Below the pieces are notes generated by a model. The model searched no databases. It saw only the letters and a list, made by a program, of their open reading frames with translations, and was not told where the DNA came from. The position numbers and the translations under genes were made by a program. Positions 25,994 through 37,400 of a DNA stretch of 64,000 bases are shown one piece after another. The stretch is from Acanthacorydalis orientalis (taxonomy: Eukaryota; Arthropoda; Insecta; Megaloptera; Corydalidae). The stretch spans positions 15,498,012 through 15,562,011 of the forward strand of contig CM068313.1 of assembly GCA_034766995.1 (NCBI GenBank), read 5' to 3'. Within the stretch, counting starts at the first letter, position 1. The number at the start of each line of letters is the position of its first letter.

Positions 25994-28531
25994 TATTTTT
26001 CTTTTAATTCTTGTGCATTTTAATTTAATTTAAATGTTTGTACTAGGAGTTCACAATAATAATAATAGAATAAATAAAATAATATACCTACTTGTTTAGA
26101 ATAAATCAAGTTTAAAATATGATTTTCCTTGGGAATAAGATGTACTGACGTAAATTCCATATTTAAGCCTTTTGTTGAAGGTTGGTACATAAAAATATAA
26201 ATGGTTCCAAGGTGTAAGATTACAATTTAATTTAATATCGTATGCCTGTGTTAAGAACTTAAAAATATTATTTTTATTCTTTTCTATTTTATTTTGTTTT
26301 ACTCACATATGATGGAGTACCTAATTTTGATGATGATTTAAATAGACAGAGCTTCTTCATTCTAATTCATTTTGTATTTTATTTGAGCTATCGAGTTTTA
26401 AAATATTTCTTCAAAACGAAAAGAGCAGCTTACAAGTTCTTTTTAAATTCTACACATTATTAAAAAAAATTATTGAATAAACAAAAAAAAAACATTTTTA
26501 ACAAAAAAACCTTTAAAAAATAATTAAGTTATTACATATTTCATTAGAATTGAATTTTCAAAAAGTTGTTCAACTTAACTAAATAATTAAAAATATAAAA
26601 AATGTCGTAAATTCCATTCGGGGGTAAATTTCGAATCTTACTAACGTGTATCGTATAAAATATATTAATTAATTAATTTGTTGCTGAAAGATATTATTAT
26701 AGGGGTTCTTTTTGTACTGATTTTTATTTTATGTTCGGCCGTTTTGTATTTTCTCTCTTCAGTGTATTTTTTCTGTGTAATTTAAATTTTCATATGACCA
26801 TCCTATTTACAGTTGGCTCCCCTTTGTGTCTGCATATGCATGCTAATTAACTAGCTCATGTTTAACATTTAATCCGTAATGTACTATTTTTTTTATAAAA
26901 GTAACCATAAACATGTGACTTGTAATGAGATTAGCAATTTTTTATTTGATTCATTGTAAAATTAATTGACAATATTTGATATATAGCGATTTAGTTATTT
27001 TTAAGGCATCTGGAAATATTTGGCATTATTTGAAAAAATTTACAATTTTTTATAAATGTGTTTTATGAAAATAAAATTGTATCCATTTTTATATTCTAAT
27101 TATTTATTATTTATATATATATAATAATAATAAAATAATATTTGTAAATACTCTGCAAATATAAAGTATTTTTTCTGTTTGTTCAATTTCTCTTTTCATA
27201 AATATCAACGTTAATTAAAAACAATGTTTCCAACTTATCTATTTTGAAATTATTATCATTCTTCTCGAGTATATTCACCATTGACAAGACAATCCAATAA
27301 CAAAACAAAAACACGTTTAGATTTTATGATATGTGAATGACAGAAACGTATCACATTCACTTTTGAAAATTCTGGGCAATAAATTCCAGCTCAGTGACCC
27401 ATATAACATATAAGAGAAGAAACGATATGTGAGAACGAATGTTATGTTCTACATTGTAACCAGCTGTATTGTTATCGTTTATAATGAGGCATTTTCTTGT
27501 ATTTTCTTTGATGGTTCCATGGTCAATTTCACGAAATAGAATCGACTGAAACACTTTAATTCACGTGGTCGTATTTTTTTCATATAAAGTACACAAAGGT
27601 ACACACATATTGTCAAGCACACTAGAAAAACAACATTTATTTTCTTTGTACGAACGGAGCGGGTATATAAATATTTTATTTACTTATAATTTATTAACGA
27701 TTACGATTGTATTTTAAGATACTTTGCAACAGTTTTGAAATTTTCCACTGGAAAGGTTTCAATTCAATAACACAAGCTGTACAATGTAATATAGATACAA
27801 ATTGCAAATAATGATTTTTTTTTTGTAATATATAGTGACATTAAACTCGTTAAATAAATAGAAGCGTTGAACTTGTGTTCGGAATTCGGCGTATTTAATT
27901 AAATAGAATACCATGTTTTTGTAAAATTGGGTAGATACATTTTTACGAATTCCCTAATAGATTAAATATGTTTCGTTTAATTTTCAATTTTTTACACGAA
28001 CTGTTATATATATTATTTGCTGTAAAATTTTGAATTTTGATTTATTTAAATAACCAATTATGAATTTTAATTTAAATAAAAATGCAGACGTTTAAAAACA
28101 CATAGATTGTCAGTTCAAGAGTATTCTTGAGTATATTCACGATTTAATTCGTTAATATGAATATAAATGCAATTTTTATTCATAAAGAGTAGAGAAAGAA
28201 AATATTTCTCGATTTTATTTTAATCCATTAACAAATGTTCCCCTTTGTTTACATTTTGTTGACGTAATATTTGACATTCTGTTGCTATCGATCGTTAAAA
28301 TTGTTCAAAATTCACTTCGTGGCATTTTTACAAATATTTAACAATCATTCAGTTCAGTTAAGAAAATAAATCTTTTTTTCCATATGAATGAACGCTACTT
28401 TAAAGCACACAAATCATATGAATGTGATGCAAGTAGAACGACTTTTCGTACGAATAAAACATTTTAGTTAAACAAATAACATTTTCTTTTCTTGATGTAG
28501 CAGTTTCGATAATTTCATACACACAAACATA

Positions 28532-28532
<1 letters not shown>

Positions 28533-28588
<56 letters not shown>
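28533..28588. repeat. (TA)n microsatellite
   Basis: Pure TA run of about 56 bp; another of 33 bp lies at 28900-28932. Confidence 0.95.
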
Positions 28589-28589
<1 letters not shown>

Positions 28590-28897
28590 ATGATGTGTAA
28601 CTAATTTTTTATATACTCTGATATTATTGTAAATGTATCAATATATTTTTCAGGCCTGTTATTTATTTCGATAAATAAATTATCTTGATTTATTACAAAT
28701 AAATATTAAGAAGATATTCATTATAGAGTGAATAAAATATAAATAAAATAAAATAATCCTGATTATACTTAAAGTTAACTAGCATAAAAAAGTATGTGAG
28801 CTTTTTGTCATAAAAGTCAATAAATTGTGTATGCTGTTGAAAAATGTAAGCTGGTTAGTTTAATATTGTGATTATTATTTATAACTAAGAGTTTGGT

Positions 28898-28934
<37 letters not shown>

Positions 28935-29217
28935 TTATATGTCAGTATATAATATTAGCTTTTAATTTTTTGTTGAAATTGAACAAGATATATAAATGTT
29001 TTTAGATATGTAAAGCCAATTATTATAGTTTATTAATTTCTATGGTGTTTTCAAAAACTTATTTTTGTTAAAAAGGAAGTAAATGCTTTTTTAAAAAAAC
29101 AAGTTTGTTTTTCTTTTGGTGAAGCCGTTGGCTGAGTAATTAAATAACTTAAATTAGAAAATGTTATTTTTATCAAAATTAATTTTGTTATTTTGAGCGA
29201 GAAATATATAAAATATT

Positions 29218-29220
29218 TTA

Positions 29221-29277
<57 letters not shown>
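29218..29277. repeat. (TA)n microsatellite
   Basis: TA run with one TACATA interruption; it ends about 110 bp before the CpG hill at 29385. Confidence 0.95.
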
Positions 29278-29278
<1 letters not shown>

Positions 29279-29384
29279 CAACATAGCTTGCTTATTGTAA
29301 AGAAAACATTCTATTTATGATTTGATTAAGTTGTTTTTATTTTTATAATAAAACCATTGTACGTTGTAAGCTTCATCTGGGTAC

Positions 29385-29790
29385 ATTAGATTTCGCATCG
29401 TCATACGAAGACCATCAGCAATGCGTGTCGATGTTAGAGACGATGCTCGACAAGCGTGTAGAGTAGGTGAACGTTCTTACACAACGTTGCTTTTATTATG
29501 GCCTTTTATACGCGCGTTCAATTGAAAATCTAGAAAGCTACTCGCGGGAGTCGACGGAGCGTGGTTGACATCACAACGCAACGACATGAAGATTGTATGT
29601 ATGTATATGTATGTGTGTGATGTCTACCACCCACAATCCGCAGCCACATATCGGCAACGAACGCGGGTACTGGGGTACCGCGCCATCAACAAACAGTGGT
29701 ACACCACTGTGACGCTCGAGACGTACGACATTTTCCTTTGTGGTCATTGTAACGCTGTGTATTTGTGGAAAATAATAACTTGAAACAATC
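29385..29790. promoter_or_regulatory. CpG-dense hill, best promoter/5'-UTR candidate for Mip
   Basis: About thirty CpGs fall in roughly 400 bp, the densest cluster in the window. It includes a TTTTATACGCGCG stretch (TATA-like box followed by GC) near 29512, and GGTACTGGGGTACCGCGCC near 29667. The plus-strand frame at 29565-29783 has no recognisable domain. The base composition resembles the Mip exons rather than the surrounding AT-rich DNA. Linking it to Mip, 24 kb downstream, is inference. Confidence 0.4.
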
Positions 29791-29884
29791 TTCGGCGCAT
29801 GTTGAAGTTATTGTAAGAGAATTAGGTTTTGTTCTATTACTGCAACAGGAATTTTTTTATACAATTTGAAGACGAAATTATTAC

Positions 29885-29888
<4 letters not shown>

Positions 29889-29944
<56 letters not shown>

Positions 29945-29976
29945 TTAATGAGTTGATTATATATATATATATATAT
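29889..29976. repeat. Two adjacent (TA)n runs
   Basis: A 51-bp run, an 18-base spacer, then a second run of 19 bp. Confidence 0.95.
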
Positions 29977-30460
29977 CATACATTCATTAAACAAGAATGA
30001 AGATGTTACCAGGTTGATAGTTAATGAATAAATTTTTGTTCAGGCATATGTTTATGGATAATGTGATGTTTGATTATGTGTATTAATATCGTTTACTTTA
30101 AGAAATATTTTCATAGTAAATTAAAAAGTTCGTTCGTAATTCTCACTATGCACGGCGTAATTAAATTTGTGAATATTAGATTTTTAATTTTTAACTAGTA
30201 TTTTAAATATAATTTAGCTAATGATATGAATGGAGGTTTTAGCAACAAAAATAAAACAGTAAGATGCTTTTGTTTATTAGTTTATTTAGAAAATATTGTA
30301 CATTGTTAACTTATATCAAGTATTTTTTATAGAAGAAAAGTATGTTATTAGCAAAAAAAAAACTGAAACTCAATTTGAAACTTACTTTGAAAATAAAAGT
30401 TTATATTTCATTTTTTAGAATGTAATTGATTTAGCTGTGTATGTGTATGTTCACATAGAG

Positions 30461-30462
30461 AC

Positions 30463-30538
<76 letters not shown>

Positions 30539-30542
30539 ATAT
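30461..30542. repeat. Compound (ACAT)n(TA)n(TATG)n repeat
   Basis: ACATACATACATACATAT leads into a TA run that ends in GTATGTATAT, so the whole is roughly self-complementary. Confidence 0.9.
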
Positions 30543-30717
30543 CAATGTAAAGATTGCATTTAGAAAAATAAAAAAACTTTAAGGTCACAAATATAAAGTA
30601 ATACAAAAACAACTTAAAAACATACAAAAATTACACATTCTAATAAAGATATAAAAAAGAAATTAATCCTTTTATTGTTTGAAACTTGACCTAGAAGTTA
30701 AATATTAATTGCTAAAA

Positions 30718-30752
<35 letters not shown>

Positions 30753-30958
30753 TATAGTAGAAGCTTTATGCTTTTGGTATAACAAAAATAGTTTTAATAA
30801 AGTAGTTTAACTGCCTTAGAATTCATGTGAAGAAATTGTAAAAATTAATTTTCTAAGTATTATTATTTTTTTTATTTTGGGATAGTAACTTTGTAGGGAA
30901 ATTAAAAAGTATCGATACATATTTGAAAGAAGAAAGAATATTTGTATATATTAAGAAC

Positions 30959-30998
<40 letters not shown>

Positions 30999-31047
30999 GT
31001 ATGCATGTGTGGATGTATATATGTATGTATATATGTATGTATGTATC
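30959..31047. repeat. Compound (CT)n(TA)n(TATG)n repeat
   Basis: Pure CT run of about 22 bp, TA run, then degenerate GTATGTAT units. Confidence 0.9.
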
Positions 31048-32520
31048 AATATATGCGTAAACATATAAGAATGAGTTTGTTCTTTCAAACAAGTTGTGAA
31101 CAAAATGAGATATTAAATTATTCATGTTTATTCATTATATATTTCAGTTCATTTTTTTTTAAAATATGTTTTCCTTATGAACTAATATAATATAAGACTA
31201 TACGTGGTTGTAATATTTCAAAAAAAATCTAGATGAAAAATAAAACCCATTGTCATCGTGGTTGTTTTAAATTTGTGACATATGAACGTTGGAACATTTG
31301 TCTAAATTGTTTTTATTGCACGACAAAAACCGCTTGACGTCTTAGATGAAAACATGTTCTTTAACATTCTTTGTTGGCGTGCTGTTACTCTCGCCAATTG
31401 GTGAACATTTTTGTTTTATGTTTTCTTATGACATTTGAACATATGAATCCAGCTTCTTTAATGTCATATATGAATATAGATTTGAAAAAGTGATTGTCAT
31501 TTTCCTAATAAAACATTTTATAAAATATTATTGTGACAGATTTGAAAATAACGTTTATTGAGGTATTGTTTACTTATATGCTATCTTATTAAATAAATTG
31601 TCAGGTGCGATGCACTTTATTTATTTATTATAAAGTAATGGTATAAGCTTGAAATTTGAAATAAATTGATCTATATTTCCTGGTAATTAACATGTTTATA
31701 AAATCTGTACAGTAAATAAATATAGTTTAAACAAATCTATTAAGTGATTATAATCGATGAAAATTCAAGAAGTATTGTGCAAAAATTAATACTTGTTCGC
31801 ATTAATTGATATAAAAAGAAAAATAATAAAAAATTAAGATATATAGTGGTCGTATATAACAATAAATTATTTTACTCTTTATTTTGTTTGAATTATACGT
31901 ACAATTAACATATTTATCTATAATAATACTAACAATTTTCACTATTTTCTCCACTTGATAATAAAAAAATATCTATGTACATATTATATATATATATATA
32001 TATATATATAGACATTTTTATATCAAAGCGTGTATTATCCTAAAAACTAGGTTATATATTTAGTATTTATTATTTTCTTATTATATTTAGACACAAATAT
32101 TTTTTTCCAAATATTATAAAAAAGAATATTCATTATATATAAATTTAAAAAAATATTAAGTTCACAGCAAAGGTTATCGTTTTTAGGAGTCGTTTATTGT
32201 CATGCACTCGTGATTGCCTTTCTGTATTTAAAACTTTTACAAATATTTATATTATAATATCTATATATTTTCATACATTTTCATTAAGAATTCAAAAAGT
32301 ATAATTGAAAGATTTGGTTTATTTTTATTCGAATGATTATAAGTTTTTAAAACTTGCATAATTCTATTGTTTCATTTATTAGAAGTATTTTAGAAATAAT
32401 CCGTTTTCATGTGATAGTGTAGCAGTCTAAGAATCAGTAAACTTCAACTAAATCTGAAATTACAATTATATTAACTGGTTAAAAATTTCACTTTTTATTT
32501 TAATGTGTTTTACTTTTAAT

Positions 32521-32522
<2 letters not shown>

Positions 32523-32563
<41 letters not shown>
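32523..32563. repeat. (TA)n microsatellite
   Basis: Pure TA run of 41 bp. Confidence 0.95.
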
Positions 32564-32565
<2 letters not shown>

Positions 32566-32846
32566 TCGCAATTTCACTTCTTTTGGTCAGAATAATTAAA
32601 ACACATCGATAACTAACAACAATTTATTTGTTCTGAATTTTAACAAACTACTATTATTAGTACATTTTAAAAACGCATCACACAAGCACATCTGCTCGCT
32701 GCATTGCCCTCTGAGCGAATTCCTCTCCACCACACCACTAGGCTATTGAAAACAAAAGATATTTAATTGTCAACAATTAAACTAAGCCAACTGTCAGTTT
32801 TCTCACGATGTCGACAATCATTATTCGATCACGCCTACATCGCCTA

Positions 32847-32847
32847 C

Positions 32848-32908
<61 letters not shown>

Positions 32909-32909
32909 A
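32847..32909. repeat. (TA)n microsatellite
   Basis: TA run with two TACATA interruptions; it immediately precedes duplication B copy 1. Confidence 0.95.
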
Positions 32910-32920
32910 CCATACTTTTT

Positions 32921-33115
32921 TTATCTATAAAAAACTGTTTAACATACAGTAATTTTTAAATGGATATATTACAAAATTAGATTTGTCAATATGAATCAGG
33001 ATAAATAATTTATTAGTGTTAAAAATATAAGGATGTTTCAAATAATACTAGTTTTTAATAAAAAGTATATGTATGTACTTATGATCTCTTTCTCTCTCTC
33101 TCTCTCTCTCTCTGT
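32921..33115. repeat. Local duplication B, copy 1
   Basis: This segment, from TTATCTATAAAAAACTG through GGATAAATAATTTATTAGTG to a (CT)n run, is repeated with few differences at 33911-34086, about 990 bp downstream in the same orientation. Confidence 0.9.
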
Positions 33116-33134
33116 ATATATATATATATATATA

Positions 33135-33794
33135 AATAACAGTTTTAATACAATATTTTAATGTATACATCTCTTTCCGTATTTCGATTTAATTCCTGCA
33201 CAGAGTCAAAGTAATAGGCCATAATTCACGTACTTTATTACCTAAAAAAACGAGTATTTCAGTTAACAATATGTAGCGTTTTTACTAACTACCTGTCAAC
33301 GACATAAAGAAAAATTGAAAATAATGTGAGCGTTCCCTTCGAATCAACTGGAACAACCCGTGTGATTATTTAATTCCACTTTTAAATATTAGCGAAATGG
33401 TAAACGTGGATAAGCGGCGTTGTTTTAAACACCGATATAATTTGTGATTAGTGTATTGTGTCAGAAAAAGGACGGTGGTAATTTTTTATGTAAAGTTCAT
33501 AAGTCATACAGTGATTGATAAAACATTCGTAACAGGTGATACGTATATAATTGAAAATAAATCTGTAAATGTTTACATTCGATACGATATCAAAAATTGA
33601 AAATTGTTATGTACGTTGTATCAACAATGATGAAAGCTTGTTTTCGAGATAAAAAATATTATATTCCATTCTTGTAGAGAATGCGAAATTAATTCACGAA
33701 ATGTAAACTATTTAATTTTTCGAATAGTATTTAACATGTTCGTATGTTTTCATTTTAATCTCATAAATGTTTTAAATGTCATAAATGAAAGATT
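33135..33794. other. Non-coding DNA within the duplicated region
   Basis: A moderately CpG-containing stretch around 33330-33560 (GTGGATAAGCGGCG) has no open frame of note. Confidence 0.5.
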
Positions 33795-33851
33795 AATGTG
33801 TATTATTGAAAACACAAGTATTTAATTAAACGTGCACATATAAATGTTCAC

Positions 33852-33856
<5 letters not shown>
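33795..33856. repeat. Local duplication A, copy 1
   Basis: About 60 bp (TTAATGTGTATTATTGAAAA, AACGTGCACATATAAATG) ending at a (TA)n tract, repeated at 34154-34218 with two or three substitutions. Confidence 0.9.

Positions 33857-33910
<54 letters not shown>
33855..33910. repeat. (TA)n microsatellite between duplications A and B'
   Basis: Pure TA run of about 56 bp. Confidence 0.95.
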
Positions 33911-33913
<3 letters not shown>

Positions 33914-34072
33914 ACTATAAAAAACTTTTTAATATACAGTAATTTTTAAATGAATATATTACAAAATTAGATTTGTCAATATGAATCAGGATAAATAATT
34001 TATTAGTGTTAAAAATATAAGGATATTAAAATAATACTAGTTTTTAATAAAAAGTATATGTATGTACTTACG

Positions 34073-34086
<14 letters not shown>
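33911..34086. repeat. Local duplication B, copy 2
   Basis: Nearly identical to 32921-33115 over about 160 bp, including TTGTCAATATGAATCAGG and AAAAGTATATGTATGTACTT. Both copies start after a (TA)n tract and end in (CT)n(TA)n. Confidence 0.9.
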
Positions 34087-34103
<17 letters not shown>

Positions 34104-34105
34104 GT

Positions 34106-34153
<48 letters not shown>
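34086..34153. repeat. (TA)n microsatellite between duplications B' and A'
   Basis: TA run with one TGTATACATA interruption, preceded by the (CT)n end of B'. Confidence 0.95.
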
Positions 34154-34159
<6 letters not shown>

Positions 34160-34214
34160 GTGTATTATTGAAAACACAAGTATTTAATTAAACGTGCACA
34201 TTTAAATGTTCATT

Positions 34215-34218
<4 letters not shown>
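34154..34218. repeat. Local duplication A, copy 2
   Basis: A near-identical copy of 33795-33856, also flanked by (TA)n on both sides. With duplication B the order is B, A, B', A', followed by the transposon at 34270. Confidence 0.9.

Positions 34219-34269
<51 letters not shown>
34217..34269. repeat. (TA)n microsatellite, one flank of the DD41D element
   Basis: TA run that continues after the element at 35549-35601. Confidence 0.95.
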
Positions 34270-34272
<3 letters not shown>

Positions 34273-35541
34273 GTGTTTGAATGAACTTCGGCAGATTTTA
34301 ATAATTTTTAAATAAAACATTTTCAATTATTTTTTATGAACCATATATTTAACTCGTGGCATTAAGTATAAAAAATTATATCGGCCAAATGGCCGTTTCT
34401 GGTTGCGCTACAAATACAAGCTCTTTCAATCACATTTTTCATGACTTTTCCGTACATTCTGGTATTATTTGTGCGATTTCTTATTGAATGTTGCCCTTAA
34501 GCTGTTGAATTGTTACTGACTACTTAGCGTAGACATTTTCCATTAAGTAGCCCTAAAGAAAAAATCTGGCGCAGTCAAATCAGGTGAATGAGGCAGTGAA
34601 TCGATCTGATCAAATTTTGAAATTATTCTGCCAGGAAATGTATCATGCAAAATTTGCATCGTAGCGCGAGCTGTGCGCGATGTGGCACCGTCTGTTGAAA
34701 CTACATGTATTGTGTAAACCTTGTTGATTAATTTCAGACATAAAGAAGTTTTGCAGTATCGCACGATACCATTCACCAGTGACAGTAACAATATTTTCAT
34801 TAGCATCTTCAAAAAAAAAAAAAATGGTCCAATGATGCCACCAAACCAAATTGTACACGAAACAATAACTCTACAAGGGTGAAGATGTCGTTTATAGATT
34901 AGTCTTGGGTTTTCTGATCCTCAATAACGGCTGTTTTGTTTGTTTTCATATCCGCGCATGTAGAAATGAGCTTCGTCACTCATGATTACATTTTCAACAA
35001 AATTGGGGTCGTCAGTATTGAGCTGTAACATTTTATTACTCCATTCTTGATGGCGTTCATGGCCATTTCCTTGCAGTTGTTATGTTGAATTTTGTAAGGA
35101 AAAAATGCAAACCTATCGTTTAAATTGACCAGAGAGCATGAGCTGCAATATTGTGAAATATTTATTGTGTACTATGTCTAACGGAGGTGCTTGGATTTTC
35201 ACTGACACTTTCTCTTACAATGTTTTGTGGCGTACATGCTATATGAGCTCTTCCAGGTTTCAGTAAATCTTGCACTGTATACAGCGTTTCAAAAATTTTA
35301 ATTACACTCTGTATTGTTGATTTTGCAGGAACTGATTTAGTTAAAAAAAACCCGTAATTTTTTTTGGTGTTGACAATTGATGATTCCTTCTGATAAAATG
35401 TTTTAATTACCATAATACGTAGTTCTAAACTCTCCATAATGAATTGCCTATGTCCGAACAACATGATTGTTAAATTACAATTGACAGTTATACACCAAAC
35501 AAAAATGGCGGCAAAACAATCAGCGAAAATTAATTCAAACG

Positions 35542-35548
<7 letters not shown>
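34270..35548 (-). mobile_element. Tc1/mariner-superfamily element (DUF4817-type transposase, DD41D spacing), full-length but inactive
   Basis: A 1,279-bp element lies on the minus strand, inserted inside a (TA)n tract that continues on both sides. Its ends form imperfect terminal inverted repeats: CAGGTGTTTGAATGAACTTC at 34270, and on the other strand from 35548 CACAGAGCGTTTGAATTAAT. They share a GTTTGAAT or CGTTTGAAT core and diverge around it. TA is the expected target, but the duplication cannot be told apart from the microsatellite. The body has normal base composition, unlike the host DNA, which suggests relatively recent arrival compared with the mariner at 20764. Confidence 0.85.
34378..35437 (-). 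pseudogene. Transposase pseudogene of the 34270-35548 element
   Basis: From the start near 35437 the frame shows an N-terminal helix-turn-helix region (KTFYQKESSIVNTKKNYG, then KSVPAKSTIQSVIKIFE and a KPGRA linker), as in the DUF4817-type domain of insect transposases. The catalytic region follows: MSDEAHFYMRGYENKQNSRY (first Asp in SDEAHF) interrupted by TGA where Trp is expected, then STDGATSRTARATMQILHD (second Asp), and HSPDLTAPDFFF (third Asp). I count 41 residues between the second and third Asp. After PDFFF a frameshift leads to GYLMENVYAK and a C-terminal piece, MKNVIERACICSATRNGHLA. All three acidic residues survive, but several stops and at least two frame changes make it non-functional. 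Confidence 0.85.

Positions 35549-35601
<53 letters not shown>
35549..35601. repeat. (TA)n microsatellite, other flank of the DD41D element
   Basis: TA run directly after the terminal repeat; together with 34217-34269 probably one split tract. Confidence 0.95.
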
Positions 35602-35608
<7 letters not shown>

Positions 35609-36177
35609 ACAAAGAATTTTTAATTGATAATAATAATAATTTATCAAATTTACAATACTAAAATTTGTATCTATTTATATTCGGATTTAACTATTTCGTG
35701 TGATATCACAGTTTAAATACTTGAAAATTAATTTATCTGAGTTGCTTTTCATTTCCAGCCTATTCAAACTAATATGATAAATATATCAATGAGCTATTCA
35801 AAATCACTCAACACTGGTTAACTATCCGCTAATTTAACACTAGTGAGTAAATTCGTATACATGATTTATAATTATAACATATTCTACATTCCATGAGAAA
35901 TGAAGTTTGTATTTTATGTGCAACTAATGCTGTATAAATTGCTATTGCTATTGTTAAATATTCTTCAATTTAAATTCAATTGTATTATATTGTATATGCG
36001 CTATTATAATGATATCCTATTTTGAATATTTATAAACACGATTCATTGATTTTTCTTAAGTATTTGTAAAGTTCATCATATGGATGGATACTTTTTTTAA
36101 CATTTTTGAATGGCATAATGCTCTTGGTCAAATTTATCAAAAAGAAGAGGATAATATACCAATATTGCAGGTGTATG

Positions 36178-36180
<3 letters not shown>

Positions 36181-36237
<57 letters not shown>

Positions 36238-36260
36238 TAGATAGATAGATAGATAGATAG
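36181..36260. repeat. Compound (TA)n(GATA)n repeat
   Basis: About 54 bp of TA followed by six or seven TAGA units. Confidence 0.95.
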
Positions 36261-36640
36261 TTACATAAAGATGTGTATTTCATAGATAAATGCGATACTC
36301 CTATTTTTGCAATTTATACATGCAACGGTGAATTAATTCATTAGCTTCATTCAATTCAGGTTTGATTTTATCAACTTATGTATTTATTTTTGTTAACTCA
36401 GTATGCAGATGTATGATTCTCTTTTCAATTATGAATACTAGGTACTTGATTTCATTAACTCAAGTGATTGGCGCGTCGATAATATTGATATAGTTGATTA
36501 TATTATTTCAGTACGTTGAATTGAATGATGATGATAAATAGAAATGAAATTAGTATATATTATAAAATTTGTAATATAAATTTATTTATTAAATTTTAAA
36601 TAATTTTTAATAATGTCTCAACTTTTTTTTTCTATACACA

Positions 36641-36644
<4 letters not shown>

Positions 36645-36681
<37 letters not shown>
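36645..36681. repeat. (TA)n microsatellite
   Basis: Pure TA run of about 37 bp. Confidence 0.95.
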
Positions 36682-36683
<2 letters not shown>

Positions 36684-37059
36684 ATAAATTATATAAAATA
36701 TTATTTTGTAAATTGCTTAATCCTAGCTGACCGACTGAAACACAAAGTATTTTGAAACGTATATTCTTGATAAAATTACCATTTCCTCTTGAAACACAAG
36801 GTAGAAGTAACTTTTTTATTGAAAGTTATGTAAAAATATTTTAAAGTTTTACTCACATACTGACATATAGATAAAATATAAAATGTAAATGCGTTTCGAT
36901 TAAAAATTGTCCAATAAAATTCAATGTTTTAATAAAAATAACTATGATTTTTCTCTACGGTTATAAAAGTAAGTGCACATGCGTGCGAGAGAAAAGAAAG
37001 ATGGTTTTAATTATTTTTTATTCGTTTATCAAATGGAAACATTTGATCAATATCGGTTT

Positions 37060-37400
37060 GGATTAGTGACCCATCTCAACCAGCTTTCCCTTAAGTGTCG
37101 TTGAACGGGATTTCATGTTGATGCCATTATCTACATACTGGGTTTGGTTCATAGGAACCGACTATGTAAATTTGTTTTCTCTGTTAGTATTGAACGGAAA
37201 ACGATTTCACAACAAACAATTTGTAAGTACGAAATCGAATTTCAACATCGGGGAATCAAATAACAAGTGTTGGCTCGTGTGAACACATTCTGTGTATGTT
37301 TAATGTTATTTTTATGTGCAAGGTCACGTCTGGACAATGTTATGATTTGTCATTAAGACATTAAAACACTATGCGTGAATCCAGGTATGTTTTATCAATG
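37060..37400. promoter_or_regulatory. Less AT-rich hill, possible regulatory DNA
   Basis: A non-repetitive block (ACCAGCTTTCCCTTAAGTG, GGTTCATAGGAACCGAC, CAAGGTCACGTCTGGAC). It includes AAGGTCA, a nuclear-receptor half-site, and a short GGTTC/GAACC inverted repeat. No reading frame is supported. Confidence 0.22.

Larger units (their letters stand above)
25336..29384. other. Non-coding AT-rich DNA
   Basis: Only microsatellites are recognisable. A patch at 27240-27600 is slightly less AT-rich, without coding signal. Confidence 0.7.
29791..32920. other. Non-coding AT-rich DNA
   Basis: Holds the TA and CT/TA tracts listed; nothing else is seen. Confidence 0.7.

Noticed and set aside
29565..29783. 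Plus-strand 72-codon frame in the CpG hill
   Set aside because: No recognised domain and no signal peptide; the open length is expected in GC-richer DNA, where stops are rarer.
35438..35647. N-terminal extension of the transposase frame through the Ile-Tyr run
   Set aside because: It is the element's terminal repeat and the flanking (TA)n tract read in frame; the transposase starts at or near 35437.
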